The translations under genes and the position numbers were made by a program. Source: Dickeya lacustris (GTDB taxonomy: Bacteria; Pseudomonadota; Gammaproteobacteria; Enterobacterales; Enterobacteriaceae). From it: DNA of 64,000 nucleotides. The first letter of the stretch is position 1. Each line of letters begins with the position of its first letter. The notes beneath the pieces were generated by a model, which saw nothing but the letters and a program-made list of their open reading frames with translations, was not told where the DNA came from and did not search any database. Shown one piece after another: positions 18,532 through 27,788 of the stretch. The stretch lies in the NCBI RefSeq assembly GCF_029635795.1, contig NZ_CP114280.1:930001-994000 (forward strand), read 5' to 3'.

Positions 18532-19881
18532 ATGTTTATTGGTTTTGACTATGGGACTGCCAATTGCTCATTGGCAGTGATGGAACACGGAACACCGCGT
18601 TTATTGTCTCTGGAGCAGCAATCGCCCTATCTGCCCTCCATGTTGTGCGCGCCCAGCCGCGAGGCTATCAGTGAATGGTTGTGGCGGCATCATCATGTGG
18701 CGGCAGCCGGGGAAAACGCACAACTGCTACAACGGGCGATAGCCTACAACCGTGAAGAAGATATTCAGGTGCAGCCGCAGAGCGTTCAATTCGGCCTGCA
18801 AGCCTTGTCGCTCTACATGGAAGACCCTCAGGAGGTTTGGTTCGTCAAATCGCCGAAATCGTTTCTGGGCGCCAGCGGCCTGAAACCACAGCAATTAGCG
18901 CTGTTTGAGGATTTGGTCTGTGCAATGATGTTGCATATCCGTGACCAAGCGCAACACCAGTTGGACGCCCCGCTGGAGCGCGCCGTTATTGGCCGTCCTA
19001 TCAATTTTCAGGGCACCGGCGGCGAAGAGGCTAATCGTCAGGCTCAGGGCATTCTGGAGCGTGCGGCAAAGCGCGCGGGTTTCCATGAGGTCGCGTTTCA
19101 GTTTGAGCCCGTTGCCGCAGGCCTTGATTTCGAAGCCACGCTTGAAAGAGAACAGCGGGTGCTGGTGGTAGATATCGGCGGCGGTACGACGGACTGCTCG
19201 ATGATCCTGATGGGCCCCGACTGGCGCGCCCGCAGCGATCGCACACACAGCCTGCTTGGGCACAGCGGCTGTCGGGTGGGCGGTAACGATCTGGACATTA
19301 TGCTGGCATTTCGTCAGTTCTGCCCATTACTGGGCATGAATGGCGTAACGGAAAAAGGCAACGCGCTTCCGATTATGCCGTGGTGGAACGCGGTTGCCAT
19401 CAACGATGTGCCCGCGCAGATAGAGTTCTACAGTCAGGCATGCGGGCGATTGCTGCGTAATCTCATCCGTGATGCCCGCGAGCCTCAGCATGTCGAACAT
19501 TTGCTGACGGTGTGGCAGCAACGGCTGAGTTACCGACTGGTGCGACTGGCCGAAGAGCAAAAAATTGCACTATCGACCACTGAGCGCTCACAGGCTGCGT
19601 TAACGTTCATTGCACCAACGCTGCACACCGAAATTGACGCCTCGGCGCTCGAAAGCGCCATCGTCCAGCCGATTGAGCACATCAAACAGCAGGTAACACA
19701 GGTGATAGCCAGCAGCCAAACCCAACCGGATGTTATCTATCTGACGGGTGGCAGCGCGCGATCGCCACAGCTGCGCGCCGCCATTAGTCAATGCCTGCCC
19801 GATGTGCCGATAGCCAGCGGCGATGACTTCGGTTCTGTTACCGCCGGTCTGGCGCGCTGGGCACAGACGCTGTTCCGCTAA
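18532..19881 (+). CDS. yegD: Hsp70-family chaperone-like protein YegD
   Basis: 449 residues, matching E. coli YegD (450). It has the actin/Hsp70 ATPase fold: phosphate-1 loop FIGFDYGTANCSLAV at the N-terminus, IGRPINFQGTGGEEAN, phosphate-2 VVDIGGGTTDCSM near residue 220 and the adenosine motif IYLTGGSARSPQL. It lacks a canonical DnaK substrate-binding domain. The function of YegD is not established. RBS GGGGA lies 9 bases upstream of the ATG. Located between the CSS-EAL gene and nat, not a conserved context. Confidence 0.92.
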   Translation: MFIGFDYGTANCSLAVMEHGTPRLLSLEQQSPYLPSMLCAPSREAISEWLWRHHHVAAAGENAQLLQRAIAYNREEDIQVQPQSVQFGLQALSLYMEDPQEVWFVKSPKSFLGASGLKPQQLALFEDLVCAMMLHIRDQAQHQLDAPLERAVIGRPINFQGTGGEEANRQAQGILERAAKRAGFHEVAFQFEPVAAGLDFEATLEREQRVLVVDIGGGTTDCSMILMGPDWRARSDRTHSLLGHSGCRVGGNDLDIMLAFRQFCPLLGMNGVTEKGNALPIMPWWNAVAINDVPAQIEFYSQACGRLLRNLIRDAREPQHVEHLLTVWQQRLSYRLVRLAEEQKIALSTTERSQAALTFIAPTLHTEIDASALESAIVQPIEHIKQQVTQVIASSQTQPDVIYLTGGSARSPQLRAAISQCLPDVPIASGDDFGSVTAGLARWAQTLFR

Positions 19882-19890
19882 CGGTATGCC

Positions 19891-19923
19891 GCCAGACGCT
19901 GACCGACGCGGTCAGGGTCTGGC
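19891..19923. terminator. Hairpin at the yegD/nat convergent junction
   Basis: GCCAGACgCTGACCG pairs with CGGTCAGgGTCTGGC around a 3-base loop, one G-G mismatch. It overlaps the last bases of nat and could serve both genes, though it has no U-run. Confidence 0.5.
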
Positions 19924-20748
19924 CGTGCTGCACGCCTCGCTCGTCTCAAACTGGCTGAACCAACGTTGGCTGTCATACTCATCACCCAGCACAATGCCGA
20001 AATGCTGGCGTAAACAGGCCAGATAGTCACGGTAGCGGCTCAGGCACTGTTCTGTTTTCTGCCCCTGCCGGGTCATGATCAAACGGTTATCCGACAATGT
20101 CACCCGCCCCTGTGCCGTGGCGCGAGTACACAGAGATTTGCGGGTAAATGGCGACGCCGACGACGTCTGATGGTAATCGGCCATCGCCGTAAACGCGTCC
20201 AGTTGATGGGGTTGCAGCGTGAAACGATACATTGGCTGCCACTGTCCGTGCGCCGGTTGTTGCTGTAACAGGTACTCGCCGCCATCCTCAGCGACCACCC
20301 GATAGCACGCAAAGGCCTCTTGCGACACCTCACCAGACAGGGGAAGCGGGATACTGAATGCATCGCCAAAACTGATATCGGCAATCACCGGGCCTTGCGG
20401 CAAAGCAACATGCAAGAACAGATGGTCAAACGGCGGCCCGTAGTGGCCGTCTTCATTCCATACCTGCCCGGCCAGCATCTGCACATCAAAACCCAGCGCC
20501 TGTAGCAACAGATAAAAGCCGTAATTCAATTCATAGCAAAAGCCGCCGCGCCGTGCCTCAACCACTTTTTGAAAAATCGCCTGTTGATTGAGCTGGATGG
20601 GTTTGGCAAACACCACATCCAGATTCTCAAACGGGATATGGGTCAGATGGGCGAAATGGAGTGTGCGTAGTCGTAAAGTGGGGTCTTCAGGCAGCGAACG
20701 AATACCGATTCGCTGCAAATAGCGTTGCACTTCTGTCTGTTCCAGCAT
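19912..20748 (-). CDS. Arylamine N-acetyltransferase (NAT/NhoA family)
   Basis: 278 residues from the ATG at 20748, which has a GGAAGAG ribosome site. The NAT catalytic triad is complete: Cys71 in RRGGFCYELN, His109 in FDHLFLHV and Asp124 in IADISFGDAF. The family moves acetyl from acetyl-CoA to arylamines and hydrazines; the natural substrate in bacteria is usually unknown. It is distant from E. coli NhoA, sharing mostly the IPFENLDV and RRGG(F/Y)C regions. It sits convergent with yegD in a block absent from E. coli at this place. A longer frame to 20778 has no better ribosome site. Confidence 0.9.
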   Translation of the reverse strand: MLEQTEVQRYLQRIGIRSLPEDPTLRLRTLHFAHLTHIPFENLDVVFAKPIQLNQQAIFQKVVEARRGGFCYELNYGFYLLLQALGFDVQMLAGQVWNEDGHYGPPFDHLFLHVALPQGPVIADISFGDAFSIPLPLSGEVSQEAFACYRVVAEDGGEYLLQQQPAHGQWQPMYRFTLQPHQLDAFTAMADYHQTSSASPFTRKSLCTRATAQGRVTLSDNRLIMTRQGQKTEQCLSRYRDYLACLRQHFGIVLGDEYDSQRWFSQFETSEACSTARP

Positions 20749-21005
20749 AACTCTTCCCGGTGCCTGAAAAACTTCCAATGTATGCCTGATAATACCCCTT
20801 CAACCGCTGTTGATAAACCGTGAAGTACCATCAGGAAACCAAGAAAGCGACACAAATCACCGCACAAAGAACACTGTATTGCTGATTTTATTGCCGTTAT
20901 TGCGTGGCAGGCTCCACCCGCCCGGCAGTTTTGGCACCGGGCAAGCCCGACATACCACGGATATCGGCTTTGGCGCTTTTGGCTTTAGCAACCTCATGGT
21001 GAGCT

Positions 21006-21077
21006 GTGCTTTTGATGAATGCGTTGAGAAGAGCGCTTTGGGAAGAGCACTTTGAGAAGAGTGCGTTGAGAAAAGAG
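21006..21077. repeat. 14-bp tandem array between nat and ycfJ (5 copies)
   Basis: Units GTGCTTTTGATGAA, TGCGTTGAGAAGAG, CGCTTTGGGAAGAG, CACTTTGAGAAGAG and TGCGTTGAGAAAAGAG (the last with a 2-base insertion). Middle units differ by two to four bases. It lies about 260 bp upstream of nat and 240 bp downstream of ycfJ. Confidence 0.85.
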
Positions 21078-21207
21078 TCTGGTGACAAATAAGGGCGCGA
21101 AGCGGTGCGGTTATTACCATCGTAATCAATACAGCCCGACAAGCGCTGCGGCCACCGGTGGCTTAACGGCACGCGGGTGACTCAGCGCGCCGTAAAACGC
21201 ATCTGGC

Positions 21208-21301
21208 CTGGCCTGCGCCATACGCCGGTGCAGGCCAGCTATCTGTATGATTGGCTGACTAATGCGGGGTAAGGCCTGCCCATGAACATCCGGTGCAGGC
21301 C
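21208..21301. repeat. Pair of related hairpins downstream of ycfJ
   Basis: CTGGCCTG...CAGGCCAG (21208-21238) and GGCCTG...CAGGCC (21273-21301) form two stems 34 bp apart. Both have CAT and CCGGTG within the loop, so they look like copies of one element. The second begins 13 bp beyond the ycfJ stop and may stabilise or end that transcript, although no U-run follows. Confidence 0.65.
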
Positions 21302-21313
21302 CTCGGCAATCTA

Positions 21314-21853
21314 TTAATGCGCTGCATTGAGGATTAACTGGCCGTTGCTATCAATAGGAATACGAGTGCCCGGGTCGCGTTCCATACGCACCTTGCCTTC
21401 GCGATCGCCAATTTGGTAGGTGACGTCATACCCCAGCACTTTTTGCGATTTGTCATAGACGGTTTGACAACGCTGCTGCGTGGTGTGGTAAGTATCACCC
21501 TCCTGCATATTGCCCTGAACCTGATTACCGGCGTAACCCCCCGCCAGAGCGCCAGCAACCGTTGCCACATCACGTCCCCGACCACCACCGATTTGATGAC
21601 CCAGCACACCACCGGCGACCGCGCCCAGCAGCGATCCGGCCAGCCGGTTTTCATCCTGCACCGGTTGACGCCGCACGACCGCCACATTATGACACTCCTG
21701 ACGCGGCGTTTTTATCGTCTCTTTGATTGGCGTAGCCGTTAACACCTGTGCAAATTGCGGTTTGGATGCAAACACATCCAGACTGGCTACAGCGGCGACG
21801 CCTAATGCGGACGCCATGCCGATCCCCACGCCTGCTAGCATTGATTTGTTCAC
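21314..21853 (-). CDS. ycfJ: YcfJ, glycine-zipper outer membrane-associated protein
   Basis: The GTG start at 21853 has a GGAGGTTTCCT ribosome site and gives 179 residues, the E. coli YcfJ length; the sequences are colinear (KSMLAG, TPIKETIKTPRQEC, PVQDENR). An N-terminal hydrophobic segment precedes a glycine-zipper 2TM region, GSLLGAVAGGVLGHQIGGG and GALAGGYAGNQVQG at about 75-110. The family is related to SlyB/Rickettsia 17-kDa proteins. Function is unknown. Neighbour of ndh as in E. coli. The frame opens further upstream but without homology. Confidence 0.93.
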   Translation of the reverse strand: MNKSMLAGVGIGMASALGVAAVASLDVFASKPQFAQVLTATPIKETIKTPRQECHNVAVVRRQPVQDENRLAGSLLGAVAGGVLGHQIGGGRGRDVATVAGALAGGYAGNQVQGNMQEGDTYHTTQQRCQTVYDKSQKVLGYDVTYQIGDREGKVRMERDPGTRIPIDSNGQLILNAAH

Positions 21854-22312
21854 AGGAAACCTCCTGAATAAATAATCACGCATTTCTATCGCCGCCCGCT
21901 GTTCACGGCGGGATACGCTTCCCTGTCAAGGAGATAGCATACCGAATGGCCCGCTATTCATTACCTCCGACATCATGAAGTCTGCCTAATCACTCAGAAG
22001 GGCTCAATCAGATTTCTCCCCCAAGCAGCGCACGCCCTAACAAACGTGTCACATTTGAGAGTTCTCTTATCTTAACTTTCCGCTCGACAGGGTTTTATTC
22101 CCGAATAAAAGCGACCAACAGGGTAAAGTTTCAAAAAGAAAGGAATTAACAGATTGATTTAGTGAGGAATCGGCATGAGCCGGATAAATAACCCGACTCA
22201 TGCCGCAGCAGATAGCGCCTGTTCGTGCGAATAATCCGTGGCCCGCTTGCCGGTATCACCAATCAATACCATAGAGACCATTTTCAGGCGAACTATCACT
22301 ACCAAGAATAAA
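21854..22312. other. Intergenic space between ycfJ and ndh
   Basis: 459 bases without a gene. An inverted repeat at 22172-22204 (GGCATGAG...CTCATGCC, 8-bp perfect arms with extra inner pairs) could form a hairpin downstream of ndh but lacks a U-run. The ycfJ promoter should lie in the left part. Confidence 0.5.
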
Positions 22313-23620
22313 TTAATGCAGTTTAAGTCTGGGGCGAATCACCCGGTTAATTCCCCCGACCAACATCATCAGCCCGGTTTTGATATAACCGTGTAGCGCT
22401 ATCTGGTGCATGCGATAGAGTGAAATATAGACAAAGCGCGCGATACGCCCCTCAACCATGACCGAGCCCCGCATCAAATTGCCCATCAGACTGCCGACGG
22501 TACTGAATTTGGACAGCGACACCAACGAGCCATGATCTTTATACACGTAGGGCTTGAGCGGCTGGTTATTGAGCAACGCCAGAATATTACTGTAGCAACG
22601 GGACGCCATCTGATGTGCCGCCTGAGCGCGTGGCGGGACAAAACCGCCGCCCGGCTGCGGGCATGATGCGCAGTCGCCAATGGCAAAAATGGCCGGATCG
22701 CGCGTGGTCTGCAAAGTGGGTTCGACCACCAGTTGATTGATCCGGTTAGTTTCCAGCCCGGCAATCTCTTTCATCGCATCAGCCGCTTTGATCCCGGCCG
22801 CCCAGACCATCAAATCAGCCTCGATGAACTCGCCATCTTTGGTATTTAACCCACCGGCCTGGGCGCTCGTTACCATGGTTTTTGTCAGTACCCTGACGCC
22901 AAGATTGGTCAATTCATGGTGCGCGGCTGAGGAAATACGTGGCGGCAGTGCAGGAAGAATGCGCTCCCCCGCCTCAACCAACGTAACATTGAGCGCCTGA
23001 TTACTCAGCCCGTCAAAACCATAGCTATGCAACTGCTTGACCGCATTATGCAATTCGGCTGAGAGCTCGACCCCGGTAGCCCCACCGCCGACAATCGCAA
23101 TATTCACTTTGCCTTTTTCCCCCTGCGCGGCGGAGAACTTCAGGAAAAGATTGAGCATTTCGTTGTGGAAACGGCGCGCCTGTTTCGGATTATCGAGGAA
23201 AATGCAGTGATCTTTGACGCCCGGCGTGCCGAAATCATTCGAGGTGCTGCCTAATGCGACCACCAGAATGTCATAGGAAAGCGAGCGCGCCGCCACCAGC
23301 AGCTCACCCTGTTCATCGCGGATTTCCGCCAGTTGGACGGTCTGCTGTTCACGGTCAATCCCGGTCAGCATTCCCAGTTGGAAATTAAAGTGATGATTGC
23401 GCGCATGAGCCAGATAGCTCAACGCATCCATATCATCGTCCAGCGAGCCCGTTGCCACTTCGTGTAGCAGCGGTTTCCACAAATGGCTGTGATTACGGTC
23501 TACCAAGGTAATGTCCGCTTTCTTTTTGCGGCCAAGTTTGTGGCCCAGGCTGGTTGCCAGTTCTAACCCACCGGCACCGCCGCCGACAATCACGATTTTC
23601 TTGGTTGGCAATGATGTCAA
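22313..23620 (-). CDS. ndh: NADH dehydrogenase II (NDH-2)
   Basis: 435 residues (E. coli 434). Two dinucleotide folds are visible: FAD-binding [13 protein letters not shown] at the N-terminus and NADH-binding [15 protein letters not shown] near residue 178, plus the FAD motif [11 protein letters not shown]. It passes electrons from NADH to ubiquinone without pumping protons and attaches to the inner membrane through its C-terminal region. The start codon is TTG at 23620 preceded by AGGGGG, the same unusual start as E. coli ndh. An FNR-type box and a palindrome upstream suggest repression without oxygen. Confidence 0.97.
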   Translation of the reverse strand: MTSLPTKKIVIVGGGAGGLELATSLGHKLGRKKKADITLVDRNHSHLWKPLLHEVATGSLDDDMDALSYLAHARNHHFNFQLGMLTGIDREQQTVQLAEIRDEQGELLVAARSLSYDILVVALGSTSNDFGTPGVKDHCIFLDNPKQARRFHNEMLNLFLKFSAAQGEKGKVNIAIVGGGATGVELSAELHNAVKQLHSYGFDGLSNQALNVTLVEAGERILPALPPRISSAAHHELTNLGVRVLTKTMVTSAQAGGLNTKDGEFIEADLMVWAAGIKAADAMKEIAGLETNRINQLVVEPTLQTTRDPAIFAIGDCASCPQPGGGFVPPRAQAAHQMASRCYSNILALLNNQPLKPYVYKDHGSLVSLSKFSTVGSLMGNLMRGSVMVEGRIARFVYISLYRMHQIALHGYIKTGLMMLVGGINRVIRPRLKLH

Positions 23621-23740
23621 AATGACCCCCTGAAATTTTGTGAACCAATAGTTAATAAAGGGTAAAAAACAATATCCTTATATTACATACGGTTATGAAA
23701 AAAAGAGTGGATATCTGCTATGAGAATAGCATGTAAGGTC

Positions 23741-23757
23741 ATTTGGTCATACCAAAT
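23741..23757. promoter_or_regulatory. Perfect 17-bp inverted repeat upstream of ndh
   Basis: ATTTGGT-CAT-ACCAAAT, 7-bp perfect arms. It directly abuts the FNR-type box and lies 120 bp upstream of the ndh start codon. Operator-like; the regulator is not known. Confidence 0.6.
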
Positions 23758-23771
23758 TTGATTTATATCAA
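23758..23771. promoter_or_regulatory. FNR-type binding site upstream of ndh
   Basis: TTGATTTATATCAA is a perfect match to the FNR consensus TTGAT-N4-ATCAA. E. coli ndh is repressed by FNR from upstream sites, so the same control is likely here. It is 138 bp from the start codon. Confidence 0.8.
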
Positions 23772-23862
23772 TTTAATTTAGTTACAGATCTTTCGACGTC
23801 AAAAAATCACGTTTAAATACAAAACGTTAAAAATATCGTTCAGAAAGGGAAAGACGGAGGAC

Positions 23863-23891
23863 GCTGCCGGACGTCTTCTCAGTCCGGCAGC
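23863..23891 (-). terminator. Terminator-like hairpin downstream of ycfP
   Basis: GCTGCCGGA pairs with TCCGGCAGC (9 perfect pairs) beginning 11 bp after the ycfP stop. The U content that follows is weak. Confidence 0.6.
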
Positions 23892-23901
23892 TAAAGGCAG
23901 G

Positions 23902-24444
23902 TCAACCTAGCGCTTTGAAGGCTTTGATTCGCTGCAAATGCGGCGAGAGATCGCGGAATTTGTGGCTGGCGGTATCATCCCAGATGATTTCATAATATTC
24001 GCCCAGCAGTCTGGCGCTGCGCGGATTATCCAGCCTCTCGTCATGGCGAGCCAACACCGCCAGACAACGATCGCGATTTTTCTCGCGGAAGTTCTCCACA
24101 CATTTGGTGGCAATATCGGCGTACTCTTCCGGGCGGTCAATCTTACCGGCCATGTTCTCTTGCGGAAACAGATTCGGGTTAAACATCACCTGACGGATAT
24201 CGCACAAAAAACCAATCCGCTCCGCCCAAAACCCGCCAAGACCAACGCCACAAATCAGCGGGCAGCTATCGGTGCCGGACTGTAGCATCTTGTCAACTTC
24301 GCGCAACAGGTGTTGCATGTCATGCCGTGGATGCAGCGTACTGTAACTCAGCAGCCGAACATCCGGGTCAATAAACTGTAACTGCAACACTTTTTCATGA
24401 TTACCTGGACTGCTTGAATCAAAACCGTGCAAATAGATGATCAT
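23902..24444 (-). CDS. ycfP: YcfP, alpha/beta-hydrolase-like protein
   Basis: 180 residues from the ATG at 24444 (GAAGGGA ribosome site), the same length as E. coli YcfP. UPF0227 family with an esterase-like fold: starts [23 protein letters not shown] and has [19 protein letters not shown], where the usual GxSxG nucleophile position reads GVGLGG, so a serine nucleophile is missing. Function is unknown. Immediately downstream of nagZ with a 33-bp gap, probably one transcript. Confidence 0.93.
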   Translation of the reverse strand: MIIYLHGFDSSSPGNHEKVLQLQFIDPDVRLLSYSTLHPRHDMQHLLREVDKMLQSGTDSCPLICGVGLGGFWAERIGFLCDIRQVMFNPNLFPQENMAGKIDRPEEYADIATKCVENFREKNRDRCLAVLARHDERLDNPRSARLLGEYYEIIWDDTASHKFRDLSPHLQRIKAFKALG

Positions 24445-24477
24445 TGTCCCTTCTCCCAGCCTCATATTGCAGGTGAG

Positions 24478-25503
24478 TTAACCAGCCGCCTTATGCGCCT
24501 GCCAACGCTCACTCAATGCGGTCAACTGTGCATGCGCCTGCTTCCAGCGCGACGAGCCCAGTAATTCCTTACGCACTATCCCACCCTGATGGTAAAGCTT
24601 CTCAAGCCCCGGGACATTGACCGGCGACAGATTATCCAACACGCTGATTGCCCCCTGTCGCTGGTTACACACCAGAATCATATCGCACCCGGCATCACGT
24701 GCGGCCTGAGCACGCTCGGCATAACTCCCCAGCATCGCCGCCCCTTCCATCGACAGGTCGTCAGAAAAGATAATGCCATCAAACCCCAGTTCCTGACGTA
24801 ATACCTGCCGTAGCCAGAACGGTGAGCCGCTGGCGGGAAGGGGGTCTGCGTCGGTATAAATCACATGTGCGGGCATCACCGCATCCAGCTGTCCACGCGC
24901 GATAAGCGTCTTGAATACCCGCATATCGCGTTCGCGTATCTGCGCCAGCGGGCGGGGATCGCGCGGGGTTTCTTTATGTGAATCCGCACTCACTGCGCCA
25001 TGGCCGGGGAAATGTTTACCGGTCGCCTTCATACCTGCGCTGTGCATGCCCATAATGAAATGTTCTGCTACCGTCAGCAGCGTATCCGGGTCATCATGAA
25101 ACGATCTGTCGCCGATCGCCGCGCTCTGATGGCCCACGTCCAATACCGGCGCAAAGCTGATATCGATATCCATACTGATCATTTCAGCCGCCATCAGCCA
25201 TCCTGCGTCTTGCGCCAGTTGCTGCGCCTGCGCCAATGGGTTGAGTGCCGCAAAGGATTGTGCCGCCGGGAGCGCAGTAAAACCATCGCGAAAACGCTGC
25301 ACCCGCCCGCCCTCTTGATCGACGGCTACCACGAGCCGTTCGCGCGACGCCGCACGAATCTGACGCACCAATTCAGCCAACTGGTCTGCATCGTGAAAAT
25401 TGCGACTAAACAAAATCACGCCGCCAACCAGCGGGTGCTCCAGCACGTCTCTATCTTCAGCGTCCAGTTCATAACTGGCGACATCTAACATTAATGGTCC
25501 CAC
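24478..25503 (-). CDS. nagZ: Beta-N-acetylhexosaminidase NagZ
   Basis: The GTG at 25503 gives 341 residues, exactly the E. coli length, beginning [13 protein letters not shown]. It is a cytoplasmic family-3 glycoside hydrolase that removes GlcNAc from GlcNAc-anhydroMurNAc peptides in wall recycling, feeding NagK and, in species with ampC, making the AmpR inducer. Present are [29 protein letters not shown] with the catalytic His, and the nucleophile Asp in [12 protein letters not shown]. The open frame continues about 53 codons upstream with no homology, so the GTG start is preferred. Confidence 0.95.
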   Translation of the reverse strand: MGPLMLDVASYELDAEDRDVLEHPLVGGVILFSRNFHDADQLAELVRQIRAASRERLVVAVDQEGGRVQRFRDGFTALPAAQSFAALNPLAQAQQLAQDAGWLMAAEMISMDIDISFAPVLDVGHQSAAIGDRSFHDDPDTLLTVAEHFIMGMHSAGMKATGKHFPGHGAVSADSHKETPRDPRPLAQIRERDMRVFKTLIARGQLDAVMPAHVIYTDADPLPASGSPFWLRQVLRQELGFDGIIFSDDLSMEGAAMLGSYAERAQAARDAGCDMILVCNQRQGAISVLDNLSPVNVPGLEKLYHQGGIVRKELLGSSRWKQAHAQLTALSERWQAHKAAG

Positions 25504-25594
25504 AACTCTCCCCTTTCTTTTTTCAGCGCCACCCAATAGCGCAAACGCTGACGGCATAAACCTGTGGCGCGAAATCAAAACGACTACCGCCAAG

Positions 25595-26434
25595 CTACTG
25601 TTGCCAGTTGTCTGCCATCTGCCGGTAAATTTCTTCACCACTCTGCTGCCAGCGTACTTCAAACCACATCAACACTAAGTAATCAACAACGTCATACCAA
25701 CCCGCGATGTGTCGCTGCAAACGCACCGGCGTCAAGGCTTGCCAACACGCGCAATAGTGTTGCAAAAAATCCTGCTGCTGCGGCCCGGATAAACCGGCTG
25801 AGCGAAAGAGCAGCGCCAGTTCCAGTGCGATATCGCCATCAGCGGCATATTCCCAGTCAATCAGGCGATAACCGCAGGTCGTCGCCACCAGATTACCGGC
25901 ATGAACATCCAGATGCAGCGGAGCCAGATGACAGGGCGTTGGCAACCCTCGCGCGCTGATGCGCCGATACGCGCGCCGAAGTTTGGGCGTACGCCGGGCT
26001 GGAGCCATATTCTGCCAATGCTGCTCCAACAGGTAAGCCAGACGCAAAGGGTAGCCATAACGCGGGCGATGATGTAATTCGGCCAGCAGTCTCGCCAGCT
26101 CGCCGCTATGCAGCAGCGCAGCAAATTGCGCTGGCTCCGGCACAGTGCCCGACAGCCACTCCACCAGCAGCCAGCCATCTCGCCAACATAATGCATGCGG
26201 CGCAAAGCCCGTTAAATGACGCAGCACGCGGAATTCACGCTGACGGGCAATGCCCATCTGCCGCCCGTGTGTTGTTTCGCCGCGAGCCAGCCAGCGCCCA
26301 GTCGGGCTGTGAATAGAAACGCTTTGGTGACTCAGCCCCCCCAGCGGCTGCCACTCAACCTCACCGGGATCGACGCCAGAAACCACGCGCGGCAATAAAG
26401 CGCGCAACCGATCACTGGGCGCTAACGCTGCCAT
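25595..26434 (-). CDS. thiK: Thiamine kinase ThiK
   Basis: About 279 residues (E. coli 274). Aminoglycoside-phosphotransferase/choline-kinase fold: the catalytic loop [11 protein letters not shown] and the metal-binding [17 protein letters not shown] are well conserved, the rest more diverged. It phosphorylates thiamine in salvage. The ATG at 26434 is chosen; a TTG at 26449 with GGGGAAA is an alternative. Either start lies inside the 3' end of lpoB, so the two are coupled. Confidence 0.88.
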   Translation of the reverse strand: MAALAPSDRLRALLPRVVSGVDPGEVEWQPLGGLSHQSVSIHSPTGRWLARGETTHGRQMGIARQREFRVLRHLTGFAPHALCWRDGWLLVEWLSGTVPEPAQFAALLHSGELARLLAELHHRPRYGYPLRLAYLLEQHWQNMAPARRTPKLRRAYRRISARGLPTPCHLAPLHLDVHAGNLVATTCGYRLIDWEYAADGDIALELALLFRSAGLSGPQQQDFLQHYCACWQALTPVRLQRHIAGWYDVVDYLVLMWFEVRWQQSGEEIYRQMADNWQQ

Positions 26435-27014
26435 TACCTGACCAGACAATTTCCCCGGTTTGCACCAGCATCAGCTGCATCGATAGCTGCGGCGCTTTCA
26501 CCTCACCGCTGGCATCAGCATAGAGCACGTATTGCGCACCGACGTAGCGCGCCAGCCCAACGGCTTTACTGCGTGACTCCAGACTGTCGTCTTCCGATAA
26601 CCCCAGTGACTGTCGCGCCGCGCCCAATTGCTCGCGGGATACCAGCGTAAATGCCCCTGAGGTGGACAACGCATTGTAGATCTCATTGGTTGCCTGCGCG
26701 GTCTGCAACGATCCGTTGGTGTTATTCTTCAGCTTGTTGAGCAACAACATACTGCCCCTGGCCACGCCGTCGGTTCTCACTAACTGTGCGACCAGCGGCG
26801 TAGCCGCTGCCGACCAATTCAGCACCTGCATCTGTATTTTCGGCGGCACCGGCAGCGGTTGGCTTTGCGCGGGCGGCGTAACCGGTTTGTGCGGCTTGGG
26901 CGGCGACGGTACGGCGGGCTCGATGACAACCGGTGCCTGCCCGGTTTGTGGCTCGCGGGTCGAACATCCGGCAATGACCAGCGCCATCAACACCACGCCA
27001 AGGTATTTTTTCAT
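26412..27014 (-). CDS. lpoB: Outer-membrane lipoprotein LpoB, activator of PBP1b
   Basis: 200 residues (E. coli 213). The lipoprotein signal MKKYLGVVLMALVIAGC ends at Cys17. A Pro-rich linker (about 25-62) is shorter than in E. coli, then a TolB-N-like domain with VARGSMLLLNKLKNNTNGSLQ. It reaches from the outer membrane through the peptidoglycan to stimulate transpeptidase PBP1b; the linker length limits that reach. An AGGAATGAG ribosome site precedes the ATG. It overlaps thiK by 23 bp and follows ycfL by 35 bp. Confidence 0.94.
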   Translation of the reverse strand: MKKYLGVVLMALVIAGCSTREPQTGQAPVVIEPAVPSPPKPHKPVTPPAQSQPLPVPPKIQMQVLNWSAAATPLVAQLVRTDGVARGSMLLLNKLKNNTNGSLQTAQATNEIYNALSTSGAFTLVSREQLGAARQSLGLSEDDSLESRSKAVGLARYVGAQYVLYADASGEVKAPQLSMQLMLVQTGEIVWSGNGSVSAQ

Positions 27015-27049
27015 CTCATTCCTCTCAATATTATCTCGGGACGTTACTC

Positions 27050-27424
27050 TCAGAGAAAAAGGTAAAGCCGCACCTGGCTGGCTACAGGCGCAACTGGCGA
27101 TGCCGTAACCTCAATATCGCCATGTGCAGGCACCGTAACGGCCTGAACCGGTAACGCAGGCATTATCTCCAACCCTTGTGAATCATACAGATAGAAGCGA
27201 CAGGAGACGGTGACAGGATTATCTGAGGCATTATGAATATAGGTGGTTGCATGCTTTCTGGCCGCGTTCATGACCAGCGATGGCGCAGTGGCCGTGACGC
27301 CACGCGCCACCACAGACGCATCCATCACCCGCGTTTGCGCAGGGTTGATAGCCAGCGTGGGCGTTTTGCTGCAACCGGCCAGCATTCCCGCCATCAGCAA
27401 TGCGGCAAAACAACGCGACGCCAC
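27050..27424 (-). CDS. ycfL: YcfL family lipoprotein
   Basis: 124 residues from a GTG at 27424, two bases after the hinT stop, similar to E. coli YcfL (125). Lipobox LLMAGMLAGC gives acylated Cys18, followed by a domain ending in VASQVRLYLFL. Function is unknown. The position between hinT and lpoB is conserved in enterobacteria. The frame extends into hinT but that part would hide the signal peptide. Confidence 0.85.
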   Translation of the reverse strand: MASRCFAALLMAGMLAGCSKTPTLAINPAQTRVMDASVVARGVTATAPSLVMNAARKHATTYIHNASDNPVTVSCRFYLYDSQGLEIMPALPVQAVTVPAHGDIEVTASPVAPVASQVRLYLFL

Positions 27425-27426
27425 GG

Positions 27427-27777
27427 TTAACTGGCCAGTAATGGGCCAAGCGGACGGCCACCCAGCAAGTGCATATGAATGTGATACACCTCTTGCCCGC
27501 CGTGGCGATTGCAATTAATCACCAAACGATAACCGTCTTGAGCGATCCCTTCCTGACGCGCAATCTTCCCGGCAACGGTTATCATGCGGCCCAATGCCGC
27601 TTCATGTTCTGCGCCCGCCTCATTCACTGTGGGAATTAATACATTAGGGATAATCAGGATATGCGTTGGCGTACGCGGGGCGATGTCGCGAAAAGCCGTT
27701 ACCAGCTCATCCTGATAAACGATATCGGCAGGGATTTCACGGCGGATAATTTTACTAAAAATAGTTTCTTCAGCCAT
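27427..27777 (-). CDS. hinT: Purine nucleoside phosphoramidase HinT
   Basis: 116 residues (E. coli 119). HIT-family enzyme with the triad motif HIHMHLLGG near residue 100 and [18 protein letters not shown] at the N-terminus. It hydrolyses adenosine phosphoramidates and aminoacyl-AMP by-products. AAAGGAG lies seven bases before the ATG at 27777. An out-of-frame ATG five bases upstream is too close to the ribosome site to be favoured. The 5' leader contains a 21-bp triplicated repeat that runs up to the ribosome site. Confidence 0.95.
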   Translation of the reverse strand: MAEETIFSKIIRREIPADIVYQDELVTAFRDIAPRTPTHILIIPNVLIPTVNEAGAEHEAALGRMITVAGKIARQEGIAQDGYRLVINCNRHGGQEVYHIHMHLLGGRPLGPLLAS

Positions 27778-27788
27778 AACATGGCTCC

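Larger units (their letters stand above)
20749..21313. other. Repeat-rich intergenic space between nat and ycfJ
   Basis: 565 bases with no credible gene. They contain a 14-bp tandem array (21006-21077) and two similar GGCCTG/CAGGCC hairpins (21208-21238, 21273-21301). Open frames crossing the array change frame with each unit and show no homology. Confidence 0.6.

Noticed and set aside
20857..21172. Open frames crossing the 14-bp array upstream of nat
   Set aside because: The array period is not a multiple of three, repeats read in different frames, and no ribosome site is present.
22172..22204. Terminator of ndh
   Set aside because: The inverted repeat is good but lies over 100 bp from the ndh stop with no U-run, so it is only noted in the gap description.
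24478..25662. Longer NagZ start at 25662
   Set aside because: The extra 53 residues have no NagZ homology, while the GTG at 25503 gives the exact family length.
27777..27782. Alternative hinT start five bases upstream
   Set aside because: That ATG is out of frame with hinT, is only two bases from AAAGGAG, and reads only 25 codons before a stop.
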